Assembly (NCBI GenBank): GCA_021793235.1
Contig: JAJYTD010000014.1
Span: forward strand, 1 to 64,000
Length of the DNA: 64,000 nucleotides
DNA from: Actinomycetes bacterium
GTDB lineage: Bacteria > Actinomycetota > Actinomycetes > Streptosporangiales > Streptosporangiaceae
Reading direction: 5' to 3'
Below, one piece after another: positions 16,899 through 25,866 of the stretch (its first letter is position 1; the number at the start of each line of letters is the position of its first letter). Under the pieces are notes generated by a model. The model did no database searches. It worked only from the letters and a program-made list of their open reading frames with translations, and was not told where the DNA came from. A program made the position numbers and the translations under genes.

Positions 16899-18328
16899 CG
16901 TTGGATCACCTGGGTAGCGCCTTCGTCCTGGATGGCCTGCGGAGCAGGTTTACGCGCGTTGTTGCTCATCCGCATCAACAACGCGAGCATGATCCAGCTC
17001 GACAACAGGGCCGAACCGCCTTTCGCGACAAAGGGGATGGTCGCACCCGTCATCGGGATTACCCGGGTGACCCCGCCGATGACGACGAAGGTCTGGAACG
17101 CCAGCAGGAAGGAGATTCCGGAGGCGAACATCTTGATGAAGAGTTCCTTGGAGGCCAGTGCGATGCGCATCCCCCGCTCCGCGAGCAGGGCCAAGGCCAT
17201 GAGCATGACCATGACCCCCGCCAGCCCGAGCTCCTCACCGAATGCGGAGAAGATGAAGTCGTTCTGCACTTCGGGGACGTTTCCCGGTTTGCCGCCCCCC
17301 ATGCCCGCACCGGTGAGACCGCCCTGCGCGAGCGCGAACAGCCCTTGTACGAGCTGCTGGCTGTTGCCGAGGGTCTGGCAGAACGACTCAGGGTCGTTGA
17401 GGAACTCATCGGTGCAGTACACATCCGGCCGGAAGGCGTCCAGCCAGGTGATCATGCGGACCCGGAAGTGCGGAACGAACGGGTAGAGCGCGGTACAGGC
17501 GCCGAAGAACGCGGTGAGGCCGATGATGATCCAGGATGAGCGCTGGGTCGCCACATAGATCATCGCCAGGAACGTGCTGAAGAGGAGAAGCGAGGTTCCC
17601 AGGTCGTTCATCAAGATGACCAGCACGATGATGCAGAAGCCCCACATGACCGCCATGGGTGCCATATCGCGGGCTCGCGGCAGGTCGAGGACCTTCACCG
17701 GGCCGATTTTGACTTCCTTGCTGGCCAGCGACAGTACGTCGCGCTTGGTCACCATGTACCCCGCCAGGAAGATGACCAGGGCGATCTTGGCGAATTCCGA
17801 GGGCTGCAGCGAGGTGAACCCGAGGTTGACCCACTGGCGGGCACCGTTGATGGTCATGCCCAAGCCGGGGATCAGCGGCAGCAGCAGCAGCAAGACCGCG
17901 CTGATCGCCATGATGTAGGGGTAGCGCTGGAGCGTCCGCGGCTCTTTGAGGAAGTAGACGATGACCGCGAATACCACCATGCTCGCGGCGGTGAGGATCA
18001 GTTGGGTCATCGCGCTGCCCCCGGAGGTGTCCCCCGTGGCCTCGAAGAGGCGCCACAGCATGGCGAGGCCGAGGCCGTTGAGCAACGTGGCCAGGGGCAG
18101 CAGAAGCGGATCGGACCAGGGGGCGAAGAAGCGGATGAAGAAGTGGGCGAGCACCGAGAGCCCGCCGAAGAGGATGCCGTAGACGAAGAGGCTCGGCGGC
18201 ATCTCACCATTGCGGGTGAGACCCGCTTCGATCATGGCGAACAGGGTGATGCCGATGGCGACCAGCGTCATCACCAGTTCGGCATTGCGCCGTTTGACCG
18301 GCGGAAGCGCGGTGGGGGCCTCGCTCAT
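16895..18328 (-). CDS. rodA: SEDS peptidoglycan polymerase RodA/FtsW
   Basis: A 477-residue protein with about twelve membrane helices. The SEDS landmarks INGARQWVNLGFTSLQPSEFAKIAL and NDFIFSAFGEELGL are present. SEDS proteins polymerise glycan strands from lipid II with a partner PBP, here the overlapping pbpA. The start directly abuts the pstP stop. Confidence 0.95.
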   Translation of the reverse strand: MSEAPTALPPVKRRNAELVMTLVAIGITLFAMIEAGLTRNGEMPPSLFVYGILFGGLSVLAHFFIRFFAPWSDPLLLPLATLLNGLGLAMLWRLFEATGDTSGGSAMTQLILTAASMVVFAVIVYFLKEPRTLQRYPYIMAISAVLLLLLPLIPGLGMTINGARQWVNLGFTSLQPSEFAKIALVIFLAGYMVTKRDVLSLASKEVKIGPVKVLDLPRARDMAPMAVMWGFCIIVLVILMNDLGTSLLLFSTFLAMIYVATQRSSWIIIGLTAFFGACTALYPFVPHFRVRMITWLDAFRPDVYCTDEFLNDPESFCQTLGNSQQLVQGLFALAQGGLTGAGMGGGKPGNVPEVQNDFIFSAFGEELGLAGVMVMLMALALLAERGMRIALASKELFIKMFASGISFLLAFQTFVVIGGVTRVIPMTGATIPFVAKGGSALLSSWIMLALLMRMSNNARKPAPQAIQDEGATQVIQR

Positions 18329-19729
18329 CTACGCCCCTCCCTCCGTCTCCTCAGCGGATGTGTCACTGGGACCGTCCTGCACAGTGTTCGCGTTCTCGCC
18401 GCGCGGACTCGGCTCGTCCTCGCTGCCGCTCACCGATTCGTTCTCGGCGCTGTCCTCGGACATTCCGCAGGATTGCGGGTCCTGCTCGCATCCATCGGCC
18501 TTCTCCTGGAGATCGGCGATCTTTCCGTTCGCCTCCTCGCGGTCGGCGAGTGGGATGGTGTCGGTGACCGCGCTGCGGTCGGTCTCGGGAAGCCCTTCCA
18601 GCGGAATCCCGGTGTCCTCAACCTGCTCGGCGAGGCTGTATCCGGCCACATCGGTGTTGATGCCCTGGTGCACCGCTACGTTCTGGCCGTCCTCGGACGG
18701 TCCGATGAAGTATTGGGAGTTGAGGTACCGCGAACCGAAGTAGAAGCCCGCGCCGGCGACGATGGCGACGATGACCAGGAAAGTCAGCACCATGGGCCAC
18801 CAGCGCCGGGTGCGCTGCTCGGGCTCGGCGTCATCGGGATCCGGTTCGAAGGCGGGGATCCGGTCCATCTCCGCGGTGTCGCCACCGCCGCGGTTCAGCC
18901 CTTGGGCGCGGCCTGCGGGGGTGTCGGGCGTCATGATGGGCTCGCGCCGCTGGTCGGCGGCGCCGACGACGCTCGGCTCCTGGGTCGGGCCGTGCGGGTC
19001 GGTGGCGGTATCGATGACATCGGCGACGACGGCCGTGATGTTGTCGGGCCCGCCGCCCCGATTGGCGAGATCGATCAGCCGTCGAGCTGCGGCGTCGACG
19101 CTGTCCTCGGTCTCCAGAGTCTCGCGGATGGTCTCTGTGCTGACGACTCCGGACAGGCCGTCGGAGCACAGCAGGTAGCGGTCGCCGACCTTGGCTTCGC
19201 TGATGGAGATATCGGGATCGACCTGGCTGCGGCCGTCGAGAGCACGGAGCAGCAGTGAGCGCTGGGGGTGGGTGGCGACCTCCTCCTCGGTGATTTTTCC
19301 CTCGTCAACGAGGGTCTGCACCAGGGTGTGGTCGTGGGTGATCTGGCCGAACTCGTCTTCGCGCAGCAGATAGGCGCGGGAGTCGCCGATGTGGATCATG
19401 GCCACCCGGGCCCCCGACCACAGCATCGCGGTCAGGGTCGTGCCCATGTTCTCCAGCCGGGGTTCGTCCTTTACCCGCCGGGACAGTGTTTCGTTGGCCT
19501 GCTCGACGGCCTGCTGGAGGGAGCCGGCCATCTCTTCTGAGCTGGGGACGTCGTCGTCGAGCGGCATGAGTGTCGAGATCGCGATCGCGCTGGCGATCTC
19601 ACCGCCGGCGTGTCCGCCCATCCCGTCGGCGACCGCGAGGAGGTACGGGCCGGCGTAGGCGGAGTCTTCGTTGCCTTCGCGGAGGCATCCTACGTCGGAG
19701 TACGCCGCGTATCGGAGAGCGATTGTCAT
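18329..19729 (-). CDS. pstP: PP2C-type Ser/Thr phosphatase PstP
   Basis: A 466-residue membrane phosphatase. The catalytic PP2C domain (1-240) has the metal motifs GNEDSAYAG, ADGMGGHAGGE, SDGL and GGPDNITAVV. A cytosolic linker leads to a membrane helix (WWPMVLTFLVIVAIVAGAGFYFG) and an extracellular acidic tail of about 135 residues. It reverses phosphorylation by PknA and PknB. Overlaps fhaB by four bases. Confidence 0.96.
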   Translation of the reverse strand: MTIALRYAAYSDVGCLREGNEDSAYAGPYLLAVADGMGGHAGGEIASAIAISTLMPLDDDVPSSEEMAGSLQQAVEQANETLSRRVKDEPRLENMGTTLTAMLWSGARVAMIHIGDSRAYLLREDEFGQITHDHTLVQTLVDEGKITEEEVATHPQRSLLLRALDGRSQVDPDISISEAKVGDRYLLCSDGLSGVVSTETIRETLETEDSVDAAARRLIDLANRGGGPDNITAVVADVIDTATDPHGPTQEPSVVGAADQRREPIMTPDTPAGRAQGLNRGGGDTAEMDRIPAFEPDPDDAEPEQRTRRWWPMVLTFLVIVAIVAGAGFYFGSRYLNSQYFIGPSEDGQNVAVHQGINTDVAGYSLAEQVEDTGIPLEGLPETDRSAVTDTIPLADREEANGKIADLQEKADGCEQDPQSCGMSEDSAENESVSGSEDEPSPRGENANTVQDGPSDTSAEETEGGA

Positions 19730-20211
19730 TTGCGCAATTCCAGGACGGTTTTGCCGATGCGGATGGGTTGCCCCACCGTGATGGGCTGAGGGCGGGTCAG
19801 GCGCTGCTGGCCGAGATAGGTGCCGTTCGTCGAGCCGAGGTCTTCCACGATCCAGCGCCCGTTGTCGGAGAAGATCCGCGCGTGGCGACCCGAAGCGTAG
19901 TCATCGTTGATGACCAGCGTCGCGTCCTTGGCCCGGCCGACGACGATGGGGTGCGAGGAAAGGTTGAGGGTGGTCCCTGTAAGCGGCCCTTTGGTGACGA
20001 CCAGGGAGCGCGGCTCGTTGCGTTTCCCGCGAGGGGTGCGAGGGGCGCGGGAAGCGGCGGAACGGCGTGGTTCAGAGCGACTGCTGCGCTTGGTCTTCTT
20101 CTTGGCGGGGCCAAGGAGATCAGTACGGATCACTCCGACTGCCATGATCACGAACAGCCACAGCACCCCGAGGAACGTGATCTTGATCAACATGAGGGTC
20201 AAGTCGGACAT
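19726..20211 (-). CDS. fhaB: FHA-domain protein FhaB (FipA)
   Basis: A 161-residue protein with one N-terminal membrane helix (ITFLGVLWLFVIMAVGVI), a basic linker and a C-terminal FHA domain. The phosphothreonine-binding motifs VGRAKDATLVINDDYASGRHARI and DLGSTNGTYL are present. It should bind phosphorylated PknA/PknB targets at the membrane. First gene of the overlapping fhaB-pstP-rodA-pbpA-pknA run. Confidence 0.94.
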   Translation of the reverse strand: MSDLTLMLIKITFLGVLWLFVIMAVGVIRTDLLGPAKKKTKRSSRSEPRRSAASRAPRTPRGKRNEPRSLVVTKGPLTGTTLNLSSHPIVVGRAKDATLVINDDYASGRHARIFSDNGRWIVEDLGSTNGTYLGQQRLTRPQPITVGQPIRIGKTVLELRK

Positions 20212-20474
20212 TGAACTGCTCTTCAGCCCCTGTCGTGTTCCGGCGGGGTGGCGATCGTCGGTGCCGCCACCGCCTCTTCTCGGCGTCGAACCCTAAGAGA
20301 TCGTGTCGGAAAAGCCCAACGAACTCAATGGAGGGGAACATTGCGCTCGATCGACAGGATCTCTGGCGAGGCTTGTCTCTTGGCCCGGGTGCGGCTGTCG
20401 AGAATCTCCTTCGTTTGAGCCTGTTCCCTCAGATGCCTGGAGAACAGGTTTGGTTGCGGTCGACCACCGGATTT

Positions 20475-21239
20475 TTAGTCCCGGCGGAAGGTCATGGTCG
20501 TACGTCCAAGGCTGATCCGGGTTCCGTCCACCAGACGCGCCCGCTTTGTCTGCTGGCCGTTGACGAACGTGCCGTTTGTGGAACCCAAGTCGATGAGGAC
20601 CGCGTCGTCGTCATCTACCCGGATCTCGGCGTGGTGGCGGGAAACGCCGTTGTCGACCAGTCGGAGGTCGCAATCTGTTCCCCGGCCCATCAGTGTGACC
20701 TGCGTGTTCAGTTCGAACGACTGCTGCATGCCCTGGCTGGCGGAGGTTCCCTCGGTGGCGGCGCCGCCGGGTGAGATCAACAGGCGGGGGCGCCCCGGCA
20801 CCTGCTGGTCTCCGCGGGGGTGGTCGCTGACCGGCTGGCGGATCTCGCCGCCCTCGAAGGTGGTACCGCGGATGACGCCAGAGCGGATGCGGAAGCGTCC
20901 CGTCGTCTGCAGGTCGTCCTCGGCCTTGAAACGGACCCGCACCGGTCCGACGAACGAGTAACCCTGTTCGGTGGCGTAGTCCCGCGCGAGTTTCGCCAGC
21001 TCTTGGCCGATACTCTCAGCCAGGGCGTCCAGGCGCTCCTTGTCGTCTGCTGATAGTTCCACGATGAAGTCGTTGGGAACCAGGGTTCGGCCTTGTGCGA
21101 CGATCGCGGCGCGCTCGTCCATCTCTCGCTGAACCGCGCTGGCGATCTCGACGGGCTGAAGCTCCGACTTGAAGGCCCGCGCGAAGGTGCCTTCGATCAT
21201 GCCTTCAAGCCTGCGCTCGAAGCGTTGGAGCACTCCCAC
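20475..21239 (-). CDS. fhaA: FHA-domain protein FhaA (DUF3662)
   Basis: A 254-residue protein. The N-terminal FhaA_N/DUF3662 domain is at 1-125 (MGVLQRFERRLEGMIEGTFARAFKSELQPVEIA). A Gln/Pro-rich linker leads to a C-terminal FHA domain with GRGTDCDLRLVDNGVSRHHAEI and DLGSTNGTFVNG. FhaA binds phosphorylated partners such as MviN and PbpA in mycobacteria. A gap of 263 bases separates it from fhaB, so the rest of the cluster may have its own promoter. Confidence 0.94.
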   Translation of the reverse strand: MGVLQRFERRLEGMIEGTFARAFKSELQPVEIASAVQREMDERAAIVAQGRTLVPNDFIVELSADDKERLDALAESIGQELAKLARDYATEQGYSFVGPVRVRFKAEDDLQTTGRFRIRSGVIRGTTFEGGEIRQPVSDHPRGDQQVPGRPRLLISPGGAATEGTSASQGMQQSFELNTQVTLMGRGTDCDLRLVDNGVSRHHAEIRVDDDDAVLIDLGSTNGTFVNGQQTKRARLVDGTRISLGRTTMTFRRD

Positions 21240-21473
21240 GAGGTACCTCCCTTACTCCACTCCGGATGTACTGACGATCGTAACCGGGTAATCGTGCTCT
21301 TGGTTTCACACGCACCCCCAAACGCCCTTCCGGACACCTCGCCGCCCCCGGAGTGGAGTGTGAACGGTGGGGGAGAAAAAGTGCGCGGATGGTGTTGCGA
21401 CCGTGCTAGCCTTGTGTCTGTCGCCGAGAGGCCGGAATCCGGATCTGGCGGACACTCTATGTATATGTCACTC

Positions 21474-21556
21474 GGGCGGGTGGCGGAACGGTAGACGCGC
21501 ACGGTTCAGGTCCGTGTGTCCGAAAGGATGTGAGGGTTCAAATCCCTCCTCGCCCA
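21474..21556 (+). tRNA. tRNA-Leu (CAG)
   Basis: A class II tRNA with long variable arm. Acceptor GGGCGGG / CTCGCCC with discriminator A, D arm GGCGGAACGGTAGACGC, CAG anticodon in the loop TTCAGGT, and T arm AGGGTTCAAATCCCT. CCA is not encoded. It is at the usual place near fhaA. Confidence 0.95.
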
Positions 21557-21595
21557 CAGAGCGCAGCGGCATCGGCCGGGTGTAGCGCAGACATC

Positions 21596-21635
21596 AGGTC
21601 CTGTGCCACTGGATTGATCCAGCGGCACAGGACCT
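21596..21635 (+). terminator. terminator after tRNA-Leu
   Basis: AGGTCCTGTGCC pairs perfectly with GGCACAGGACCT, with an inner CTGGAT/ATCCAG extension and TTTC after. Confidence 0.8.
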
Positions 21636-21708
21636 TTCGCTGTTTCCAGACGGGTTCGCGACGCGAGATCGTCGCCTGATCGATACCTGCGAAGCTCCGG
21701 CGAGGGCA

Positions 21709-22260
21709 CTAAGGGTCGAGTACGGATCCCATGGTGCTGTAGCGCTCCATCTCGCAGCCGCCCGATTTGGTGAACTCCGTGTCGATCTCGGTGCCGCCGA
21801 CGTGCCCGGTCACCTTCGCCACCTCGGGACCGCCGTAGATCTCGGTACATATCTGATCGGCGGGGACCTCCTCGAGGGCATCGACGCCGCCGGCCTGGTC
21901 AAGGTCGGAGCAGGCTGCTTCGGGAGCCGGGTGCGATCCGCCCGCGGGTGAGCACGTCAGTGTCCATTTCCGCGGCTCGGGTGTATCGGTGCCCTGCCCG
22001 GCCTCTTCGCCGATGGAGATGTCGATGACCAGTTCCGTCTCGGCAGCACCGTCGGATGGCGACGCGGTCTCGCCGTCTCCCGACGGGGAGGAGTCCGCAC
22101 CGTTGGACGCGGAAGGGGATGGGGATGCTGTGGCCGGTGTGGAACCGCCAGGTGGCGGCTGGACCTCGGTGGCGCCTTCGCCGCAGCCTGCGACCAGGAA
22201 GCCTGTGGCCGCGAGTGATGTGAGGCGTACCAGCACGGCCGCCCGGGTACGCGTGCGCAT
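21709..22260 (-). CDS. lipoprotein with subtilisin-inhibitor (SSI) domain
   Basis: A protein of 183 aa. The signal sequence ends with the lipobox LVAGC (Cys about residue 26), so it is lipid-anchored outside the membrane. A Ser/Pro/Asp linker follows. Residues 78-180 are an SSI fold (KWTLTCSPAGGSHPAPEAACSDL, then DQICTEIYGGPEVAKV, then GGCEMERYSTMGSVL), with the four cysteines of the two family disulfides. Normal SSI proteins are freely secreted. By alignment with Streptomyces SSI (CPMVY), the P1 residue here is Glu (CTEIY). The start site is not certain. Confidence 0.82.
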   Translation of the reverse strand: MRTRTRAAVLVRLTSLAATGFLVAGCGEGATEVQPPPGGSTPATASPSPSASNGADSSPSGDGETASPSDGAAETELVIDISIGEEAGQGTDTPEPRKWTLTCSPAGGSHPAPEAACSDLDQAGGVDALEEVPADQICTEIYGGPEVAKVTGHVGGTEIDTEFTKSGGCEMERYSTMGSVLDP

Positions 22261-22335
22261 ACCCTGTTCGACGTGGTGGACCTCCACACGGTTCCCACTT
22301 GTGATGTCGGAAATACAGAACGTGGGGTTTTCTGG

Positions 22336-22668
22336 GTGTTTGGGGAGAATGTTCCGGTCGTGGAGGTGAGCACGGTTCCACACGACGGCTTCCTGCTCGA
22401 TGTCCGGGAAACGGATGAGTGGCAAGCAGGCCATGCGCCGCAGGCCGTCCACATTCCGCTGCACGAACTGGCTCAGCGTGCGGGAGAGATCCCGCGGGAC
22501 CGGCAGGTCTATGTCGTATGTCGGGTCGGTGGCCGCTCCGCGCAAGCGGTCCAGGCGCTCAACCAGGCTGGATGGCAGTCGGCCAATGTCGCTGGGGGCA
22601 TGCAGGCCTGGGCGCTCTCGGGGCGCGATATGACCAGCGACACAGGAGCCGCACCGCAGGTCATCTGA
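22336..22668 (+). CDS. rhodanese-like domain protein
   Basis: A single rhodanese domain of about 110 aa: LLDVRETDEWQAGHAPQAVHIPLHEL and the active-site loop VVCRVGGRSAQAVQAL with the catalytic Cys. It may carry persulfide sulfur. GTG 22336 is the start I prefer; the frame is open upstream to 22273 without conserved residues. Divergent from the SSI lipoprotein. Confidence 0.82.
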   Translation: MFGENVPVVEVSTVPHDGFLLDVRETDEWQAGHAPQAVHIPLHELAQRAGEIPRDRQVYVVCRVGGRSAQAVQALNQAGWQSANVAGGMQAWALSGRDMTSDTGAAPQVI

Positions 22669-22781
22669 GACCTGCGGGGGCGTTCCCGCGGCCGGAGGGC
22701 AGCGTTCTCGTGCGCATCGCCCGAGTATCGCTTTGGCCAAACGCCGGCCGCGCGGACCACCCCGGGTGGCACTATGGCAGG

Positions 22782-24695
22782 GTGGCCCCCGACCATGCAG
22801 CCCTCAGCGCCGACGCCGTGCTGGCGTTCTCGGCCGATGCGATCGTCGCCGTGGACAGCAGACTTCGCGTCATACTGTGGAATCCCGCCGCGGAACGAAT
22901 GTTCGGCTGGACAGCCGAAGAACTGGTGGGTTTCACACCGCCGATCGTGCCGAACGAGCTCATGGCCGAGTACCACGCGGTGCTGGAGCGGGTCCGTGAG
23001 GGCGGACCGCTGTCGATCATCAGCAAGCGGCTTCGGCGCGACGGCATGGTCATCGACGTGCGTGTCGATACGAATTGCCTGTTCGACGCCGAAGGGCAGG
23101 TCACCGGCTGGGTGACGGTCTTCCATGCCTACGAGGACGAGGGCGCTGTCCAGACCCACATGACGGAGCGGGCGCGGTTGGTGCGCAGGCTGACCGATGT
23201 TGTCGCCGACATCAACGCCGACCTGGACCTTAGAGCGGTGCTGGACCGCATCGCGCACAGCCTCACGGAACTGACCGGTGCCGACGCCGGCGGCTTCGCG
23301 CTCATCGAAGATGATCAGCTGCGCCTGGTGAGTCTCACCCAACTCTCCGACCACTTGCGCGGCTACAGTGCGCCGCTGCACACGAGCCTCTTCGGCGAGC
23401 TGCTGCGCAGCGGCAAGACGGTACTGCTGGCCACTGACGACACCCGCAGTCTTGATGACCTGATCTGGGCGGACCTGGAAGGGCTGCACACCATCGCGCT
23501 CGGTGTGTCGAACGTGCAAGGAAGACCCTTCGGTGCGCTGTACGCGCTCTACAGCAGGCGCAAGGTCGGGCATATCGAACTGGAGCTGTTGGAGCTGCTG
23601 GCAGCGCATGCCGGGGTCGCCCTCGGCAACGCCATGGCCTATCAGGAGATCGTCCGGCAGCGCGCGCACGAGAACGCCGTGGTCGATTCCAGTGCCGACG
23701 GCATTGCGGTCCTCGGAGAAACCGGCCGGATACGCAAGTGGAACCGGTCCGCGGCAGAGTTGACCGGCTACTCGACCACCGAAGTCGTCGGTCACCATCT
23801 TCCCTTCCCCCTTCCCGCGCGCCCGGGGGAGCACATCAAGCATCGGATCGACGGCGGACGCTGGTTGGAGATCCTGAGCGCCGACATCCCGGAGACGGGC
23901 GAGCGCGTGGTCGACTTCCGCGACATCAGCGAGGCCAAGGCACTGGAAGAGGAGAAGGACTTCTTCTTGGCGACCGCTGGGCATGAGCTCCGCACCCCCA
24001 TCACGGTGATCCAGGGCTTCGCCAACACGCTGGTGCAGCGATGGGAGCAGCTCGACGACGCGGCACGGCGCAGCGCGGTCGGGACGATCGCCGAACGCTC
24101 GACGACCCTGGCCCATCTTGTGGAGAACCTGCTGCTGGGTTCGGACGCGGACAGTGGTGAGCTGGAGGTCGGCAACGCCCCGTTCGACCTGGCCCGGCTG
24201 CTGGAGGACACCACAGCGGCGTTCCGGACGTTCTCGGACCGGCACATGCTGCTGCTGGAACTGCCGGAGCGGCTGCCGCCGGCAGTGGGCGATCCGGTGG
24301 CGACGGACGTCATCATCGGCCAGTTGCTGGAGAACGCGTTCAAGTACTCCCCCGAAGGCGGGCGGATCGTCGTGCGCGCCGCGGTGGAGGACGACCATGT
24401 GGTCACCACTGTGGAGGACGAGGGGGTCGGGCTACCGCCGGGTGACGAGGAGCGGATATTCGGCCGGTTCGTGCAGGGGGAGGCCGGGGACCGGCGTAGG
24501 TTCGGCGGCATCGGACTGGGCCTCTACATCGCGCGTCGGCTTGCTGATGCGCAGGGTGGTGAGATCACAGCCCACACCGGTGATCCGCAAGGAGCGCGAA
24601 TGAGATTCGCATTACAGTGCGCGGAGGTTCCGGAAGCGGATACGCCTGCTGTGCGGGGGGATCGGGATGGCGGCGGGGCGCCCGGTCAGGCCTGA
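22782..24695 (+). CDS. soluble sensor histidine kinase, PAS-GAF-PAS
   Basis: About 637 aa with no membrane helix. The order is PAS (about 8-110: VDSRLRVILWNPAAERMFGW), GAF (about 140-295), PAS (about 300-390: GETGRIRKWNRSAAELTGYS), a HisKA dimerisation domain with the phospho-His401 in AGHELRTP, then an ATPase domain with NAFKYSP, DEGVGLPP and GIGLGLYIARR. No response regulator is adjacent; the two following genes are an anti-sigma-type ATPase and a STAS protein. The GTG start at 22782 is the first plausible one. Confidence 0.85.
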   Translation: MAPDHAALSADAVLAFSADAIVAVDSRLRVILWNPAAERMFGWTAEELVGFTPPIVPNELMAEYHAVLERVREGGPLSIISKRLRRDGMVIDVRVDTNCLFDAEGQVTGWVTVFHAYEDEGAVQTHMTERARLVRRLTDVVADINADLDLRAVLDRIAHSLTELTGADAGGFALIEDDQLRLVSLTQLSDHLRGYSAPLHTSLFGELLRSGKTVLLATDDTRSLDDLIWADLEGLHTIALGVSNVQGRPFGALYALYSRRKVGHIELELLELLAAHAGVALGNAMAYQEIVRQRAHENAVVDSSADGIAVLGETGRIRKWNRSAAELTGYSTTEVVGHHLPFPLPARPGEHIKHRIDGGRWLEILSADIPETGERVVDFRDISEAKALEEEKDFFLATAGHELRTPITVIQGFANTLVQRWEQLDDAARRSAVGTIAERSTTLAHLVENLLLGSDADSGELEVGNAPFDLARLLEDTTAAFRTFSDRHMLLLELPERLPPAVGDPVATDVIIGQLLENAFKYSPEGGRIVVRAAVEDDHVVTTVEDEGVGLPPGDEERIFGRFVQGEAGDRRRFGGIGLGLYIARRLADAQGGEITAHTGDPQGARMRFALQCAEVPEADTPAVRGDRDGGGAPGQA

Positions 24696-24905
24696 CCGCG
24701 TAGTTCAGGAGTTCGGTGATGATGAAGTGTTTTCAACGAGGCTGAACCGGGCATTTCGGTCCTGGCGGGGTTCCTAGCCGAAATTTTGCCGAATCTCGGC
24801 CAGAAGAATACGGAACAGGGCCGGTGGGTGCGGAAGCCGTGCGCAGTCGGACCTGTGCGGGACCGGCTCCACGGGGGCGAGCAGGCAATGAACGGAGAGA
24901 AGGAC

Positions 24906-25409
24906 GTGTCGAGGGCCGTACTGCTGCCACATGCGCCGTCGAGTGTGACCAGTGCACGTCAGCGCCTTTGCTCCGATTTGCGTGCTTCCGGCCTTGGTGC
25001 GGCCAGGGTGGACGATGCCGCGCTCGTTCTCAGCGAGCTGTTGAGCAATGCTCTTCGGCACGCCGCACCGCTCCCCGAACCTTTTCCACCTGGAAACGTC
25101 CAAGCGGTGTGGGAGGTCAGGGGGGACGCGGGGATGGGGGTCGGCTGGCTGGAGATCTCGGTCCGCGATGGAGGAGCCGAGACGCTGCCGCGTCTGGCCC
25201 GCCCTTCACGGTCTGCGCTGGGCGGTCGCGGCCTGGGGCTCGTCCAGCACATCGCCGCCAAGTGGGGGACCGAGGTCGATGGCCAGGTCACTACGGTCTG
25301 GGCGGTGCTGGATGTCGCTCTCGACGGTGCCGCGGACTCTGCGGGGCCCGTAGTAGTGGGAGCCGATCCGACCCCTGCGCTGGGGCGGCCCGAGACCACG
25401 ATCGCGTGA
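24906..25409 (+). CDS. anti-sigma-type ATP-binding protein (HATPase_c_2)
   Basis: A protein of about 167 aa. The N box VLSELLSNALRHA, the DGG at 115 and GGRGLGLVQHIAAKWG form the GHKL ATP-binding site of RsbW/SpoIIAB-like kinases common in actinobacteria. Such proteins may bind a sigma factor or phosphorylate a STAS antagonist. The next gene is a STAS protein, its natural partner. GGAGAG lies six bases before GTG 24906; an ATG at 24888 is also possible. Confidence 0.85.
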   Translation: MSRAVLLPHAPSSVTSARQRLCSDLRASGLGAARVDDAALVLSELLSNALRHAAPLPEPFPPGNVQAVWEVRGDAGMGVGWLEISVRDGGAETLPRLARPSRSALGGRGLGLVQHIAAKWGTEVDGQVTTVWAVLDVALDGAADSAGPVVVGADPTPALGRPETTIA

Positions 25410-25512
25410 GTTTCCCCGGATCGGGCGATCCTAACCATCCGATCCCGGCCGATCTCGCAAAACACCGATGACGAGCTGGCTAGCGGTGCGCCTGACCGCT
25501 ACAGTCTCGAAT

Positions 25513-25857
25513 GTGGAGTTGAAGATCTCACGTCGGTCTCATGCCGATTACGCAGTGGTCACTGTCCGTGGCGAGATTGATCTTTACACGGCACCGCAGA
25601 TGCACAGCGCGCTGGTCGACGCACTCGGGGATGGCGCCCAGCGCCTCATTGTCGATATGTCGCGGGTGGAGTTCTGCGATTCGACCGGTATAAGCGTTCT
25701 GCTGTCGGCCATGAAACGCGCGCGGGAGAAGGATGGCGAACTCGAACTCGTCGCCCCCAAACCGGCCGTCATGAAGATCTTGGAGGTCACCGGGCTCGAC
25801 GCCGTCTTCACGATCCAAGAGACGACTGATGCCCTCCCAATGGCGGCGACTCCGTAG
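25513..25857 (+). CDS. STAS-domain anti-sigma factor antagonist
   Basis: A 114-residue SpoIIAA/RsbV-like STAS domain: VVTVRGEIDLYTAPQMHSAL and the loop VEFCDSTGISVLLSA with the phosphorylatable serine (DST). It should free a sigma factor by binding the partner ATPase encoded just upstream. No ribosome site precedes GTG 25513, but TACAGT stands 11 bases before it, so the transcript could be leaderless. Confidence 0.88.
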   Translation: MELKISRRSHADYAVVTVRGEIDLYTAPQMHSALVDALGDGAQRLIVDMSRVEFCDSTGISVLLSAMKRAREKDGELELVAPKPAVMKILEVTGLDAVFTIQETTDALPMAATP

Positions 25858-25866
25858 GCGAGCGCG

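Noticed and set aside
18002-19258. 418-residue plus-strand frame opposite rodA and pstP
   Set aside because: It crosses two real genes on the other strand and has no recognisable sequence.
22509-24398. 629-residue minus-strand frame opposite the sensor kinase
   Set aside because: The plus strand holds full PAS, GAF and kinase motifs; this frame has none.
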